Part shown: positions 23,091-34,600 of the stretch, in pieces
Layout of the letters: every line of letters starts with the position of its first letter
How positions within the stretch are numbered: position 1 is the stretch's first letter
Source of the DNA: Capitulum mitella
Taxonomy: Eukaryota > Arthropoda > Thecostraca > Pollicipedomorpha > Pollicipedidae
Assembly: GCA_030062745.1 (NCBI GenBank)
Contig: CP099847.1
Coordinates: 2,402,304-2,466,303, forward strand
Reading direction: 5' to 3'
Length of the DNA: 64,000 nucleotides
Program-made: the position numbers and the translations under genes
The notes under the pieces: model-generated
Databases searched by the model: none
The model's input: only the letters and a program-made list of their open reading frames with translations
Told to the model about the DNA's origin: nothing

Positions 23091-23486
23091 TGAGGGCTAT
23101 TTAATAACTGTCTTTCTTATTCCAGGGTAAATCTGTCATCTCTGTCAAACAAAACGAAGCCAAAACATGTTTTCTAATATGGTGGGTAATTTCCCACGTC
23201 GAAACCAAAATATCTGAGGCGTATTTAATAATCGCCTTGCAAATCGCTCCCTTCCCTTTCTTCTTGCTCATTCCAGGGGAGATTTGTCTTTTGCGTCAAA
23301 CAAAACGAAGCCGAAATGTGCTTCTTAATATGGCACACGATGTTCTACGTCCGACCCAAAATGTTTGAGAGCTGTCTTATAACTGTCTTGCTTATGCCAG
23401 TGGAGAACTGTCACCTGTGTCAAAAAAACGATGCCGAAATATGCTTCCTTATACTGTGCATAGTTTCCTGCGTCGAAGCCAATAAT
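23091..23486 (+). repeat. Three-copy tandem repeat, about 120-150 bp per unit
   Basis: Unit 1 is about 23091-23214, unit 2 about 23215-23365 and unit 3 about 23366-23486. Each shows in order TGAGNNNTNTTTAATAA or a close form, a TTCCAGGG/TGCCAGTGG word, GTCAAACAAAACGAAGCC (GTCAAAAAAACGATGCC in unit 3), ATATG, and a final ACGTC/GCGTC then GAA or GACCCAAAAT. Unit 2 carries an extra 25 bp or so. The units are clearly diverged, so the duplication is old. Confidence 0.75.
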
Positions 23487-26400
23487 TACATAAATGCATA
23501 ATTAGAAGATAGGTCGGAAACGCATTTGACAAAGTACGTGACCGTAAGTCCTAAGACGGACGAACTTATCTGCTCCCGACATTGCTAAGGAAGATAAAAA
23601 AGGCCGGTTGGTTTGAAAACACTGCAGATTCAGAAGAGAAAAATAGTTAATTTATGTAGGTAAATGCAGCATTTTTCGCATGCATAATCTCTCTGTAAGA
23701 GCGGTAAAGATCCCTATTCCTCTGTTGCGCATTGCAAATTTGCTTTCTAGTTCTGCTTTATGACGTTCACGCACAACATTTTTTAAATTTACTTTTCATT
23801 TTCATTTCTGTTCTGGTTAAAACTCTGTTTATGTTTACCCCTGAGGTCCAACGTAGGTGTCAATCTCAAGTTAATACCACGAATAGTAAATAATGCCCAG
23901 CAGGATTTGCTAGAAAAAAGAACACCAGAGCGAGGGTGAAAACCCGTCCGTTTAATAAATACAGTTTGCATGTGATAACTGTTACGATAATCAAAACCAG
24001 CGTACAGTTTTTACAAACAAAGTTAAAACTAGCATACAAAACAACGTCTATGTCGTACGACTAGGGGAATAGTATTCATTGGGCTATATTTGTTGCATGC
24101 GTCCATGTATACTGGCATGTCCTGGGGGGGGGGGGGTTCGGGGCGCCATACTCTCCACTTTTCAGAGATCGTAACATTAGGTCTAGACGTTGGAAAGAAA
24201 CGCTCCAGAATCCCATGTGGACCCCACACCTAATCATTCCCGGTAATATCCAGTCATGCGTTTGCGTTGTTGCATGCGTGTGCGCCGTTGCGTTAAATCC
24301 GTCTGGAATGAATTAGGATTTCAACTGCAACACGAAGGGCTGGCGGTGGTCAATATCCAATGCCCAAACGGCTGTCTCTGTAAAGCAGAGACAATTCATG
24401 CAAGACTATTTGTACCGCTCAATGGAAAAGGCAGCTACATCGAGTGCAAAGGCAGCTCTACCAGCTCAAGTGATCGTTCTACCCCGCTGACCACAGCTGG
24501 AAGCTTCCCTTCTCCCTCACTTCTCCACTGTTTTCCATGGGGCGACGAAAGCATCTCCGGCCCTGTTAAACTATATCCAAATGTCTTCTATCGCAACGTA
24601 AACACAACAACGGACCAAATTGATTTACCTCTTTTATGACCAGTTTGAAATGTCCCTTCCTTGCAGACTCAAACGAGTACTTGGGCCACGATATGTTGAC
24701 GATTTTGGACTGGCGTGGGACATCCTGTGGAGCCGAACTGCCACTGTCCGAGTCGTCCATTCCCGGGCGCTAATCACTCAGTGCCCGCAAACCTCGTGAA
24801 CCGCTCACTGATGCACGCAGAATGTCCTGCCGCTACACTGGCCGGCTCCGAACACTGCTGTGTATTGTGTCAGACTGGGTCGCCAGGGTAGGCTGGATGA
24901 AGAGGTCACCCGGCCTGCCCTCGCAGCCTCAGGGCACGTGCCCGCTGCGTTCAGCTGACCTGTCATCGGCCCTCCTGTCTGAATCAAAACAGCGGGCGAT
25001 GGCTGTTGTGATTTGCATTTGGAAGATTTTTACGCGAGATCGGGCTTAGAGTGGGCATTGCTTACGCATGTAAAAAGTCGTTTGGATGGAACGCAGTGAT
25101 TTGAGAAAAAGGGTGGATGACTTTCTCGCTCACATGAATGTTTTCTTTTGTCAGGCAGTTGGAAAAAGCGTTTCATTGGAATGTGGATCATTCTGAAAAA
25201 AATAATATCGTAGCTGTCTATATGTGTATTGAACCAAATATTCAACAAATGGAATGGCTTTTTAATCTTATCGTAAAGGAAAAAGTTAATGGGTAAAATC
25301 ACTCCACGCATGCTAAACAAGAGCGTACAACATCCAATGAACAGAAACACCGACAAAAAAAACCGGCAGCCATGCGTTGTGATACGATATGAAGCAAACA
25401 TCTGGTTAGTCAAAGAGTTGGCTCATAAATCTCTGGACGAAATGTATCGCAGGTCACACCTGATTTTCCTACTGACGTTAGTTTATGAGATGAACATTTC
25501 ACGGGTGGGTCTACGATCTAAGCCATCCTACCTTAGCATTAGAGCCACAAAGTTTTACTGGCTCCGGCTCTGGCTCCAGCCACGACATAGGTCTACCGGG
25601 ACACGCTTGGACATGGCAAAGCCTGATAGGGACACGGCTGACAACATCACAATATTTTTTCAAACATCTTTATTCATATCATGCATATTAAAAATATTCT
25701 AAATATCAATACCTATGCTTACCATCATATCAACTGGAACAGCTATAAGCAAACATTATTTATAAGTTAAGTGGTCAACTATTATTGTCACACGCTTTAA
25801 GGCAAGTGAAAGACAACAGACAATTGCGCACACACACAATAATCATCGAGGTGATAAAAAATAATGACAATTGAGAATTTCAAGCTCAAGAAGTAAACAT
25901 TAGCCATGGAATTCTACGGATCCTGCTTGCCATATAATGGAATGTCATCATCGTTCCAGAAACGTACAGGATGAATGATGCGTTCCAGCAGAAGCTTTAA
26001 TGCACCAATCATGGAGCGATTCAGGCCTAACACAGGTTCATGGATGGAGAATATGGAGGAAAACTAAGTATGGAAAGCTAACACAGCTAACAACTTGGTA
26101 CAACTGGCATTTTTACATTACATTATGCTTCAGCCCTCAGCTTCATCATGAGGGCTACCCCGTTGTAAAGTTCAATATCTTTGGCGTAGAAAAAGGCAAA
26201 CATCTGGGACTCAACTAAATGACGCTGTGGTCCCTTCCCCCAACTACCACGACTTCCACAGGGCATCTTCCAGCCATGCACATTTTGAGGTTGAAGGCCA
26301 GTCTCACTTTTGTTGTCATGAACGGCACAAACTGTGCGGTACCCAGCTTGGGATTGTAATGGTCTCAAGATGATGTTCAGACCTAAGTGCGTTCAACTGA

Positions 26401-26927
26401 AACAAATTCATATATTGCCTAGGTAACACACAGCGAGAACCACTGAGGCCAGGAGCCTGTTTCAAAAAGGTTCTCTACGGAAAAGAACGACTGTACGAAA
26501 ATAAGAAATACCATCTCACCAACGCCGCAGAAAAAATAACAATGTCATGGAATTTACGCTTGCATTTTAATGCAGCATGTTGTTGGCCTCATCTCCTGGC
26601 TAGTCTGAGATGATGAAAGCCATTTTTTGCTCAGTTTTAATACATAATGCTTCACTCATTCTATATCTTATGATTGTTTAAGTCTATTCATTTGGTTATG
26701 TTCTTCAATGTGTCAGAAAATATCTGTTGCGACAGTTAATTACGTGAATTCATATTCCATGTCCACATTTTGCTTTAATTCCTTAGAGACACGGCAAAGG
26801 CACGGTCTACTGGAGCACAGACCCCGATATAGGCACGCCGTGCCCAAGTTTAGGCATGCGCCGCGCCTGCGGCTACTCAAAATTGCAACTCTGCTAAACA
26901 CTCGCTTCTAGTGCAGTCAAAAAAGAT
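23487..26927. other. Stretch without a recognisable gene
   Basis: It contains a 13-G run at 24124-24136 and a perfect 8-bp-arm hairpin TGTCTCTG/CAGAGACA with a 5-nt loop at 24373-24393. A 127-codon plus frame at 24256-24639 has no domain. The rest is AT-rich with short frames. Confidence 0.5.
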
Positions 26928-27014
26928 CCACCGAAGAATAGGCTGGTTGGTTGGTTATTGGGGCTTAGGGGCGCACCGACTGCAGGGTCATTCGGCGCCC
27001 ACCGAAGAATAGGC
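26928..27014 (-). mobile_element. Very short retroinsertion with perfect 16-bp target-site duplication
   Basis: CCACCGAAGAATAGGC occurs at 26928-26943 and again at 26999-27014, flanking a 55-bp insert. On the minus strand the insert starts GCGCCGAATGACCCTGCAG and ends with a short CCAA-type tandem tail (AACCAACCAACCA). A long target-site duplication plus a simple-repeat tail is the signature of LINE-driven retrotransposition, so this is a tiny SINE or a severely 5'-truncated one. A related core, ATTGGGGCTTTAGGGCGC, lies at 48192. Confidence 0.75.
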
Positions 27015-28074
27015 AACATGCAGATTTCGAGTCAAATGAATGGCGGTCGTTACGTCGACGAGGGGACGGGAAGCTCAGTACTTTGTTCCCTAAATCGGCG
27101 GCTCTAGAAACATCGAGAAAAAGAAGATAATGATTATAACACGTCTGAAGTAAATCAGAATTTCAACACTTGCTTGATTTTTCCCTTCACAGATACATAA
27201 TGCTTGAGCTGGCCTACCGGCAGCAGTATAAAAATGGCCGACTCCACTGGAAGTTATCCTGGACAAGATCGAGCTAGATGCAGTAGCGCACTGGCGTCCA
27301 GGCAGACTGCGTGATGAACGTTATCGACCGCCGGAACGCAAGGATGTCTGCATAGTGCCATCAGAACTCCAGACCACGACAGTGGATCACATTTACAGCC
27401 GTGATCTCCTGGTCTTCTGACGGGAGCGAAATATAACTCCACGTTTCGGCAGATGCCGCTCCCATCTGAACCGAGATCCGGCAGTTGAGATCCCGGTGCC
27501 TGGGTCGGCCGATTCCTCTCTCTCCGGCTCGCGCGGCGGCCGTGCTGATCGCAGTTTCGGCCGGTAGATGGCACCACTAGCCAGACCGGGCCTGGACTGG
27601 ACTATGCTAGAGCCGGTCCGCCGCCCTGGCCATGCAAGACGTGTCCATTCTGACGTTCTACAGGTGTCATATTCATGTCGGCGACAGTGGCCACAAGCGT
27701 GAGATATAAATGCCGTCACACCCCTCGCATTTAGCGCTCCGGTCTCACGCTGCCAAACTGTTCAGTCCGTGTAGATAGCTCGTGCTGGTTTTTATCGTCA
27801 TTTTCATTGGTGCCCAAAGAAAAAGCACCGTAGATTGCTTTTTCCAAGTAACTGAGCTTTGCAGACGGCTAAATGACAATTTTTTGTCGTTCCGTTGCTC
27901 ATTTGGTTCCATTTAAGTAAAAAATCAAGGGGCGTACTTCCTAAGTAGACAATGTCACGAAACATCGCGGGGGCCGGGGCGGCAGCGGAACCACTTCATC
28001 AGCGAAACCACTTCCAAGATGGCTCATGACTGCCTGGTTAACTCGGCTGAATTGTGGCTCATACGTTCCCGTAA
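27015..28074. other. Stretch without a recognisable gene
   Basis: A GC-richer part at 27.24-27.60 kb has overlapping frames on the minus strand, none with a recognisable domain. Confidence 0.5.
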
Positions 28075-28270
28075 ACGATGACGCTGCAAAACCTGACGAT
28101 CAGACTTTCAATCGGTGCACAAAGAAAGGGCCGACCCCGACATGGGATCTTCCATGCGGAGATAGAAATGTCCCCTCGACACGCCGAGCAAATCACTTTT
28201 AAGAGACCAAAGCGATTTCCTCCCGGGCAGGTGGCGTTGTTACCACTGAGTTACATCCGATGCCGGTGAA
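28075..28270 (-). mobile_element. Possible tRNA-related SINE, minus strand
   Basis: On the minus strand TAACTCAGTGGTAACAACGCC resembles a tRNA D-arm/A box. It is followed by CTGCCCGGGAGGAAATCGC in the place of the anticodon-to-T-arm part. The B box is poor. The unit continues for about 150 bp and its end is undefined. Confidence 0.3.
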
Positions 28271-28625
28271 TGAGACTGATTTGGTGGCATGATCGTTGCT
28301 GTTTCGGAACTCATATGGCTATCGGGGCACCACCGTAATAGGCAGTTTGTTCGTTCGACTCAAAGGTGACGAATATCTCGACCATACGGGAAAGCTTCAT
28401 TGGTGTATAACGCAAGCAGGCGATAAACCGAAAATAATTTATTACAGACATAGTTAATTTTGTGTTCTGAGACATGGAAAATTGTTTAAAGTCGCTCGCC
28501 ATTTCCTTATAAATAGTAAGATAAAAGTCAAATGTCACGAGAAAGTGCTGTTTACTCAGCTTGGTTTTGCTTGCCCCGGGTTCGAAAGTCACTTGCAGCC
28601 GATTAATCTTGATAGTATTACATCA

Positions 28626-28626
<1 letters not shown>

Positions 28627-28671
<45 letters not shown>
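28627..28671. repeat. (TA)n microsatellite, about 22 units
   Basis: An uninterrupted TA tract preceded by GGGTTCGAAAGTC at about 28579, a B-box-like word. TA tracts often grow from the tails of SINEs, so an old SINE end is possible here. Confidence 0.95.
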
Positions 28672-28673
<2 letters not shown>

Positions 28674-31492
28674 TTCATTGTACATTGAAATCGTAATGAC
28701 ATTCAGACGTGATTTTTGCCAGTATCAGATTTTGAAAGAGGACGCTCTGTTAACAAAAAGAAATAATGATATTCTTTATTTGTTGTTCCTTGATTTCGTA
28801 CTGGAATTCAGCCTGCCTCGGAAAACGTCGTCTCCGATCAAATAAAAATGTGATATCACGCGTGGTTTGGAAGATATGTGGAGGAACCCGAATGAAAAGC
28901 ACTCACCCTGCTTCCAAGTAGTTTTGTTCAGAAATGGCGTTCGATTTCACCTTGCATCCGTGGGGACGTACGCAAAACTTCATGACGAATACGAAGTGCA
29001 GTATTCGCAGAAACCGCGGGCATTCGGCACCTCGATGGCTTTGTGACCTTTATAAGGGGTCGTTCCACGTCAAATCGCAGAGGAATTGACCCGACCCCTT
29101 TCAATTTTGGTGGGATTCGGACCTATCGAAAAATGGTCAGCAGCAAATCTTTAATCCTGGGTGACCTCTGAGGTCAAAGTTACAGATCATGAAAGGTCAC
29201 TATTTTTACAGACATTGCATGATTCAAATGCCCATAAGTCGGTGACAGATTGTCACAAAAAGGTGCGATTAGCGCCACTCGAAAGACAAATATCCCTCCT
29301 TTTAAAACAAGTTCGTTTTTTCAGTGGTTTGGGATGACCTGACAGGGTGTCATGAAACATTTTCGGCGTTTACCATATTTGCCCACCGTGATGTTTGCAA
29401 AAATGCAGCCAATTTGTCCCTAAATATCTACGATAAACGTGGGAAAAATCCGGTCAAATAGAAAGTTTTTTTCAGATATCTTCAATCTGGAATTGCCAAG
29501 TGGCGTTTGACAAGTATGCCCTAGGGCTATTTGGCGAATATTGATTCATTTCAGGTTTTCCGTTCGTCGGATTGCTCTACAATTTGGTATGCGCGATGTC
29601 CTGCATACCTGGTAAACATCAGCTTAGATTTAAATTGCTTGAAACGAAAGAAGGTTACGCCTCCCCACCACCAATCGATCCTACCATCCAGATCTGATAC
29701 ACCCGTTCTTCACATTTCTACGAAAGCGGGACTATCGGATGTTCTTAGGCCTTAAAGCCAGCTGAAACAATCTAATTGGAGTATCGGGACGTTTTGAAGG
29801 GCAACCGAAGTCTCTGACCTCGACTGGCCTCGAATAACCTGTTTGCCTCGGATCATTCATAGCTTTTTAGGACATTGATTTTGAATCTCACATATATTGT
29901 TCATAAATCGGAAACATCAGGCACGTATCGGGGATTACATGGACATTGATTTTTTGCAGTGATGTCATCCCCTGACGTGGGATTACACAATACTCATGGG
30001 TCCGCAAAATAATTTTCCAGGGCCGACGTCGCTGTTGCAATTCCTGCCCGGACCGAAGGTAGAAGGCAGAAATTCAACAGTGACCAAGATACTGGGGACT
30101 GGTTTCGGCCTAAGTGTGGTATGGTTTTTACCAAATGCTGATGTGTGTCGGAACACGGAAAAAATTAAAGCCAGTCTTCCCACCACACATGAGTTATGAT
30201 TTGAGGGAAGAAGACCATCAGGAGACAATTAGTTTATTTAGTCTATCCGTAGCAGGGAGGTTTCAAAGGAGATGGGATTTCGGTTGGAACGGTTAGAAAC
30301 CCATCTATGACCATCGTTGTCACCAACATGCAATTCTTTCAGAAAGCCTCAATCTACCACCAATGCCATTTATCTCCAAACGCCACCCTACGTGGTTGCA
30401 AAGCTTGCACAGCAACCAATACAGCAACAGTTGCAGTCTGGAACAGTTCCTGCAGGTTCCAGTCGCGTTTTGTCTGAATGGCTTTGCGCATGATTTGGTG
30501 AAACATTTCGGTCCGTGGTCAGCCATGTTTCCCATATCCTTGATTCATGGATCATTGAGGCGCAATGTTAAACACGCATGCTCCGATGCAAAAGGGATAT
30601 TCCAGCATTTGGTTAAAGCGCTTATTCCGCTCTCGGGCTAGGAAAAGAGCCTTTTTACCTTTTACTTTCACCACAAGGTTCGTGTAATGCCAAAGAGATA
30701 CTCTGATAAACGTGAATATATATTCTCATGCGTCGCAATCGTAGCACATAATATCCACGGGCGCAAAGATAATTTGCGTTGCAATGACGGTTAAACGGAC
30801 CACAACGAACAGCTTAGAAAACCTGATTAACACATGGTGGAGCTGCACTAAAACTTTCATTGGGTGAAGCGGACCTCAGAGCGGTGGGGACGAAAAAAGG
30901 TGTCTCGTGTTATTTAGTATAACCTCTGCTTACCTGTGCCGTCCGATTTTTAAGCCTGACAGTGCCAATGAATAACAAACAAAAGTTTTACTACCGTTAT
31001 TTTCAGCCAGTCACATTTTTGCGTCACACGTCCGTTCCATAAACCAAGGCTGAGTCCGCCCACTCCCGCTGGAAGGAAAAATATCTCCTATAACAAATTA
31101 TTGCTTCGGCTAGAGTTCCTTTTTTTGAATGGATTCGGTTACGAAAAAATGACTAGTAAAGTAATGAATGCAGCAGAATGGAAGCGAACGCTAAAACTGT
31201 CATAGTTATGTCGGTGAAGACCACTAGACTAGTAAATAAGGAGCCGGGAGGCATTAGTGCAAACCTAAAATCGGCAGTTCGCATGTAAAAAGTTCGCCAT
31301 TTTCCGCCCGCAGATGCGTTGGGCAACACGTCATCCAGGTACGCAACAAACGCAGAGGCGTGCAGCAAGAATGCTTCGATCACGACGCACAGCAGAAGTT
31401 CTTACTTTCGTCAATCAACAAAAAGAAAAAACTAGCTCCGCTGCAATGGCACGGAACGTCCCTTTTGGAGAAGTTTAGTCTCCGATCTCGTT
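28672..31492. other. Stretch without a recognisable gene
   Basis: Only short frames. A hairpin-bearing motif near 29.05 kb is listed separately. Confidence 0.5.
29054..29100. repeat. Inverted repeat AAGGGGTCG / CGACCCCTT
   Basis: Perfect 9-bp arms at 29054-29062 and 29092-29100, with inner GTCAAAT/AATTGAC pairing at one mismatch. The sequence following it reads like an old interspersed repeat. It could be the end of a DNA-transposon-derived element; the partner end was not found. Confidence 0.45.
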
Positions 31493-31542
31493 ACATATAC
31501 ATGTATATATGTATATATATATATATATACGTATATATACAT

Positions 31543-31575
<33 letters not shown>

Positions 31576-31607
31576 CGTATATATACATACATATATATGT
31601 ATATGTA

Positions 31608-31659
<52 letters not shown>
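31493..31659. repeat. Cryptic TA-rich satellite with ACGTATATATACAT sub-repeat
   Basis: About 167 bp of TA alternation with regularly placed G and C. ATATACGTATATATACAT appears twice about 47 bp apart. The whole tract is self-complementary and would extrude easily as a cruciform. The right part is pure (TA)n. Confidence 0.95.
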
Positions 31660-31661
<2 letters not shown>

Positions 31662-34600
31662 TAAGGCCAATTCACCATGACTTTTGTGGAATCCGACACC
31701 ATACTCGCTGGTATTGAATGACAATATCTCAAAACCTCGATACTCATAGATTTTCACCCACGACGTTGTTCTTTTGTTGAATCTATTAAGGAGAAGATGC
31801 TTGCCTTCAAAGAAGTGGAAGTGACTCATGAAGCAGTTGGCTCCAATGCAAATAAGTCTGCATCTCAGAACAGTGGTATTTTAACTTCGTTTTCCACGCA
31901 GAACGTAACAGTGTAATCCAAACTGTCTGACATAAAAGGGGGCAGAAAAACTTTGCTTTAACTACCATTTTTACATCTTTCGCCAAAACATCGTTTCTTT
32001 GCAATCACGTCGTATTTTGTATTACGTCTTCGACGTGTCCCGCCAAAAAACAAGTCCAACGAATTTTGCACTATAATCGTGTCGTGAGTTACGGCGTGTC
32101 GGCACGTTAAACCTTCACCTCAGAATTATGCCGTTGACCTGGAATTACGCGGTCGGGTGTAAGATCAAATCCGTGCAAAAAGCAATGCTGACAGCAAGCT
32201 CTGATTTCGAAGCATCCGAGCAAACATTGAGATCACATGTATAAAAAAGTCCTCGGTTGGCTGTCATCCGGTGCGTCAGCGCTTATATTCATGTACCACA
32301 AGCAACACAAAGTTAAGTTTCCTATACTGATTCTTTTGTCATGCAGACAGGCATGCAGTAAAGGCCGAGATCACATTGTTTTACAAACACTTCACATCAG
32401 TTCTTGGAATTCAAAGCATCTAATTTCATTCTTTTCTGTAAAACACGTCTGGTTTGATCAGCTATGAGTGGAGGCAAATTTCACACGCAAAATAATAACC
32501 GGATGTTTTTTTCTTAAAACAACTGAGCTAAATTAATTTATGTGCAGCGCTGCTTTCAACGAATGTGGTTTGGTTTGGACCCAGTCAACAGTGGCAATTG
32601 GCACATAATGTGTTTAATGTCCATTACACAATGAGCGAGTTCTAAACACCAACCCTTACTACTGCACCTAACGCTAATGTCTTCCAGTGTATCGTGGGTT
32701 GCACCATGCTCGTATTTTTAGACAGGGAAAGATGGCGCCCTGTAGGACGTATGCTGAGCAAAGACTACCCCTTATTTCAAGCCTAGATGTATATATGTAT
32801 GTATGTTTTGTATGTACTGCATATAAAATCCATCCAGTCAATGGTTGTCACGATTCTGCGTCATAAACACACAAATCACCGATAAGACACTGAAAGCTAT
32901 ATGACATCGAACAGAATTATAATGTTAAGCAGTGATATTTCATTCATGTTAAACCCACACATACTAGTGGTAACCGTAGGCGTTTGCATAATATTTCTGC
33001 CATTAACCATTACCTGCCATTACCAGACAACCATTATCACCAGCTACCGTTAACCAGTAATTTGAAAACATATTTGACAGAATATCGAAGCGCAAATGCC
33101 TCATCCTGAAACAGTCATGAGGAAAAATGTACAAGCTAACGTGCTGTGGATGACAGCTAAAACTCCCAACACTCTGAGATATTTCTCGATGGAACTACAT
33201 GCTTCGACGCCAAATGGTTGCAAAGTCTAAGGTAAAGAAAACATATAACACATTCGGCCTTCGGCCTCGCTCGTAATTATGCCTGCTATGTGAGCTTCTT
33301 TGGACCTACTTGAATCAATTTCGGATCTTTCGAATCAATTCAAAGCGAGGTGCATATCGTCAGACGTCAAGAAAGTGTAGAATGTTTGTTGGGAAGGTAT
33401 CGAAGTTCGACTAAACAACTTTTATGGACTCTACATATAGGCTCAAGGCTTTTGGCGGCCGATCATAGTGAAAACATACTTGAAAATACTGGTTCTGAAT
33501 TGGCCTAACGCCAGAGTTATTGAGCCTGCAAAACAATTATCCTCTCCCCTCGAAAACAAGCACTCGTAGAATAACGACGGTTATACCAATTTTCTCCTCG
33601 TACAAGATTTCACCTTGAATGGGCCTGACGTCCGCAATAACCGAATCTTCTTATTGTCATTAACTGTGCTTTATCTCCCCATATAATCCTTTGGAAAATG
33701 GTAACTATGATCTAAAAAACTTAGCCATCCCTTGGATCACATAAGCCTTGCTTGCCATGGCCAACACCGCCCAGGGACAACGGAAACATATGCCTCACAC
33801 TACTAGCGGGGGAGCAAAGCATTTTATTCTGCATTTTTTCTTTCTAGCTCATGACTGTGCTATGGTCTCGAGGCCAGCACTTTCAAATTTATTGACAGCA
33901 GCCTCGCAATACGCCGATAGCGATTTCGGTTTACGATAAATCATTTGTATTGAACCAATGCTTTTGAAGTTTCCCCTCATAAGTACCCAATCGTTCATAA
34001 GCAAATACCATTAGTTGCGAACTCATTTTTAAACTTAGCCGCCGTAATGTTTGAAAATCGCAGATTCTTCTGACGAAGGTAGGGCGATTAATACCGAAAT
34101 ACGTGAGCTTATAATACCCAAACAACTATTTCACTCATGTATACTCCGGAAATGCTCAGCCAATTAGCACTGGACAGAACATGACAATGACCAAAATAAC
34201 CTTATAACCCTTAACTGAGACCAACTGACTCAATGGTGTCCAAAGGTTATTTCTATCAGGAAACATAGTTTTCTACCGACACAAAGTTTGCTGAAGACCT
34301 CCGAGAATGATTTGCACCAGTGAACATATTCTAGAGAAACTAAATACGTGGATCCACGCACCTCGGCGCAGTTCAGACGTTTGCCTTTCTGTATTTGTTT
34401 TAAGCTCAATAACGTATGGACTCGGATGCTAATGGAGCTAATGGAGCAAATACGGACGGCATCATTGTTCATCATGAGCATGGTTTAGTTTGGTATGGTA
34501 ATACAATTTTTGGGGAGATTACGACGAGAGCAATATCAAGGTATCATATGAGAACCATAAGGCTGACAAAAACAGAAGGCACTTGTATACTGAACAACAT

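Noticed and set aside
24373..24393. microRNA-like hairpin TGTCTCTG/CAGAGACA
   Set aside because: The stem is only 8 bp, too short for a precursor, and the flanks do not extend it.
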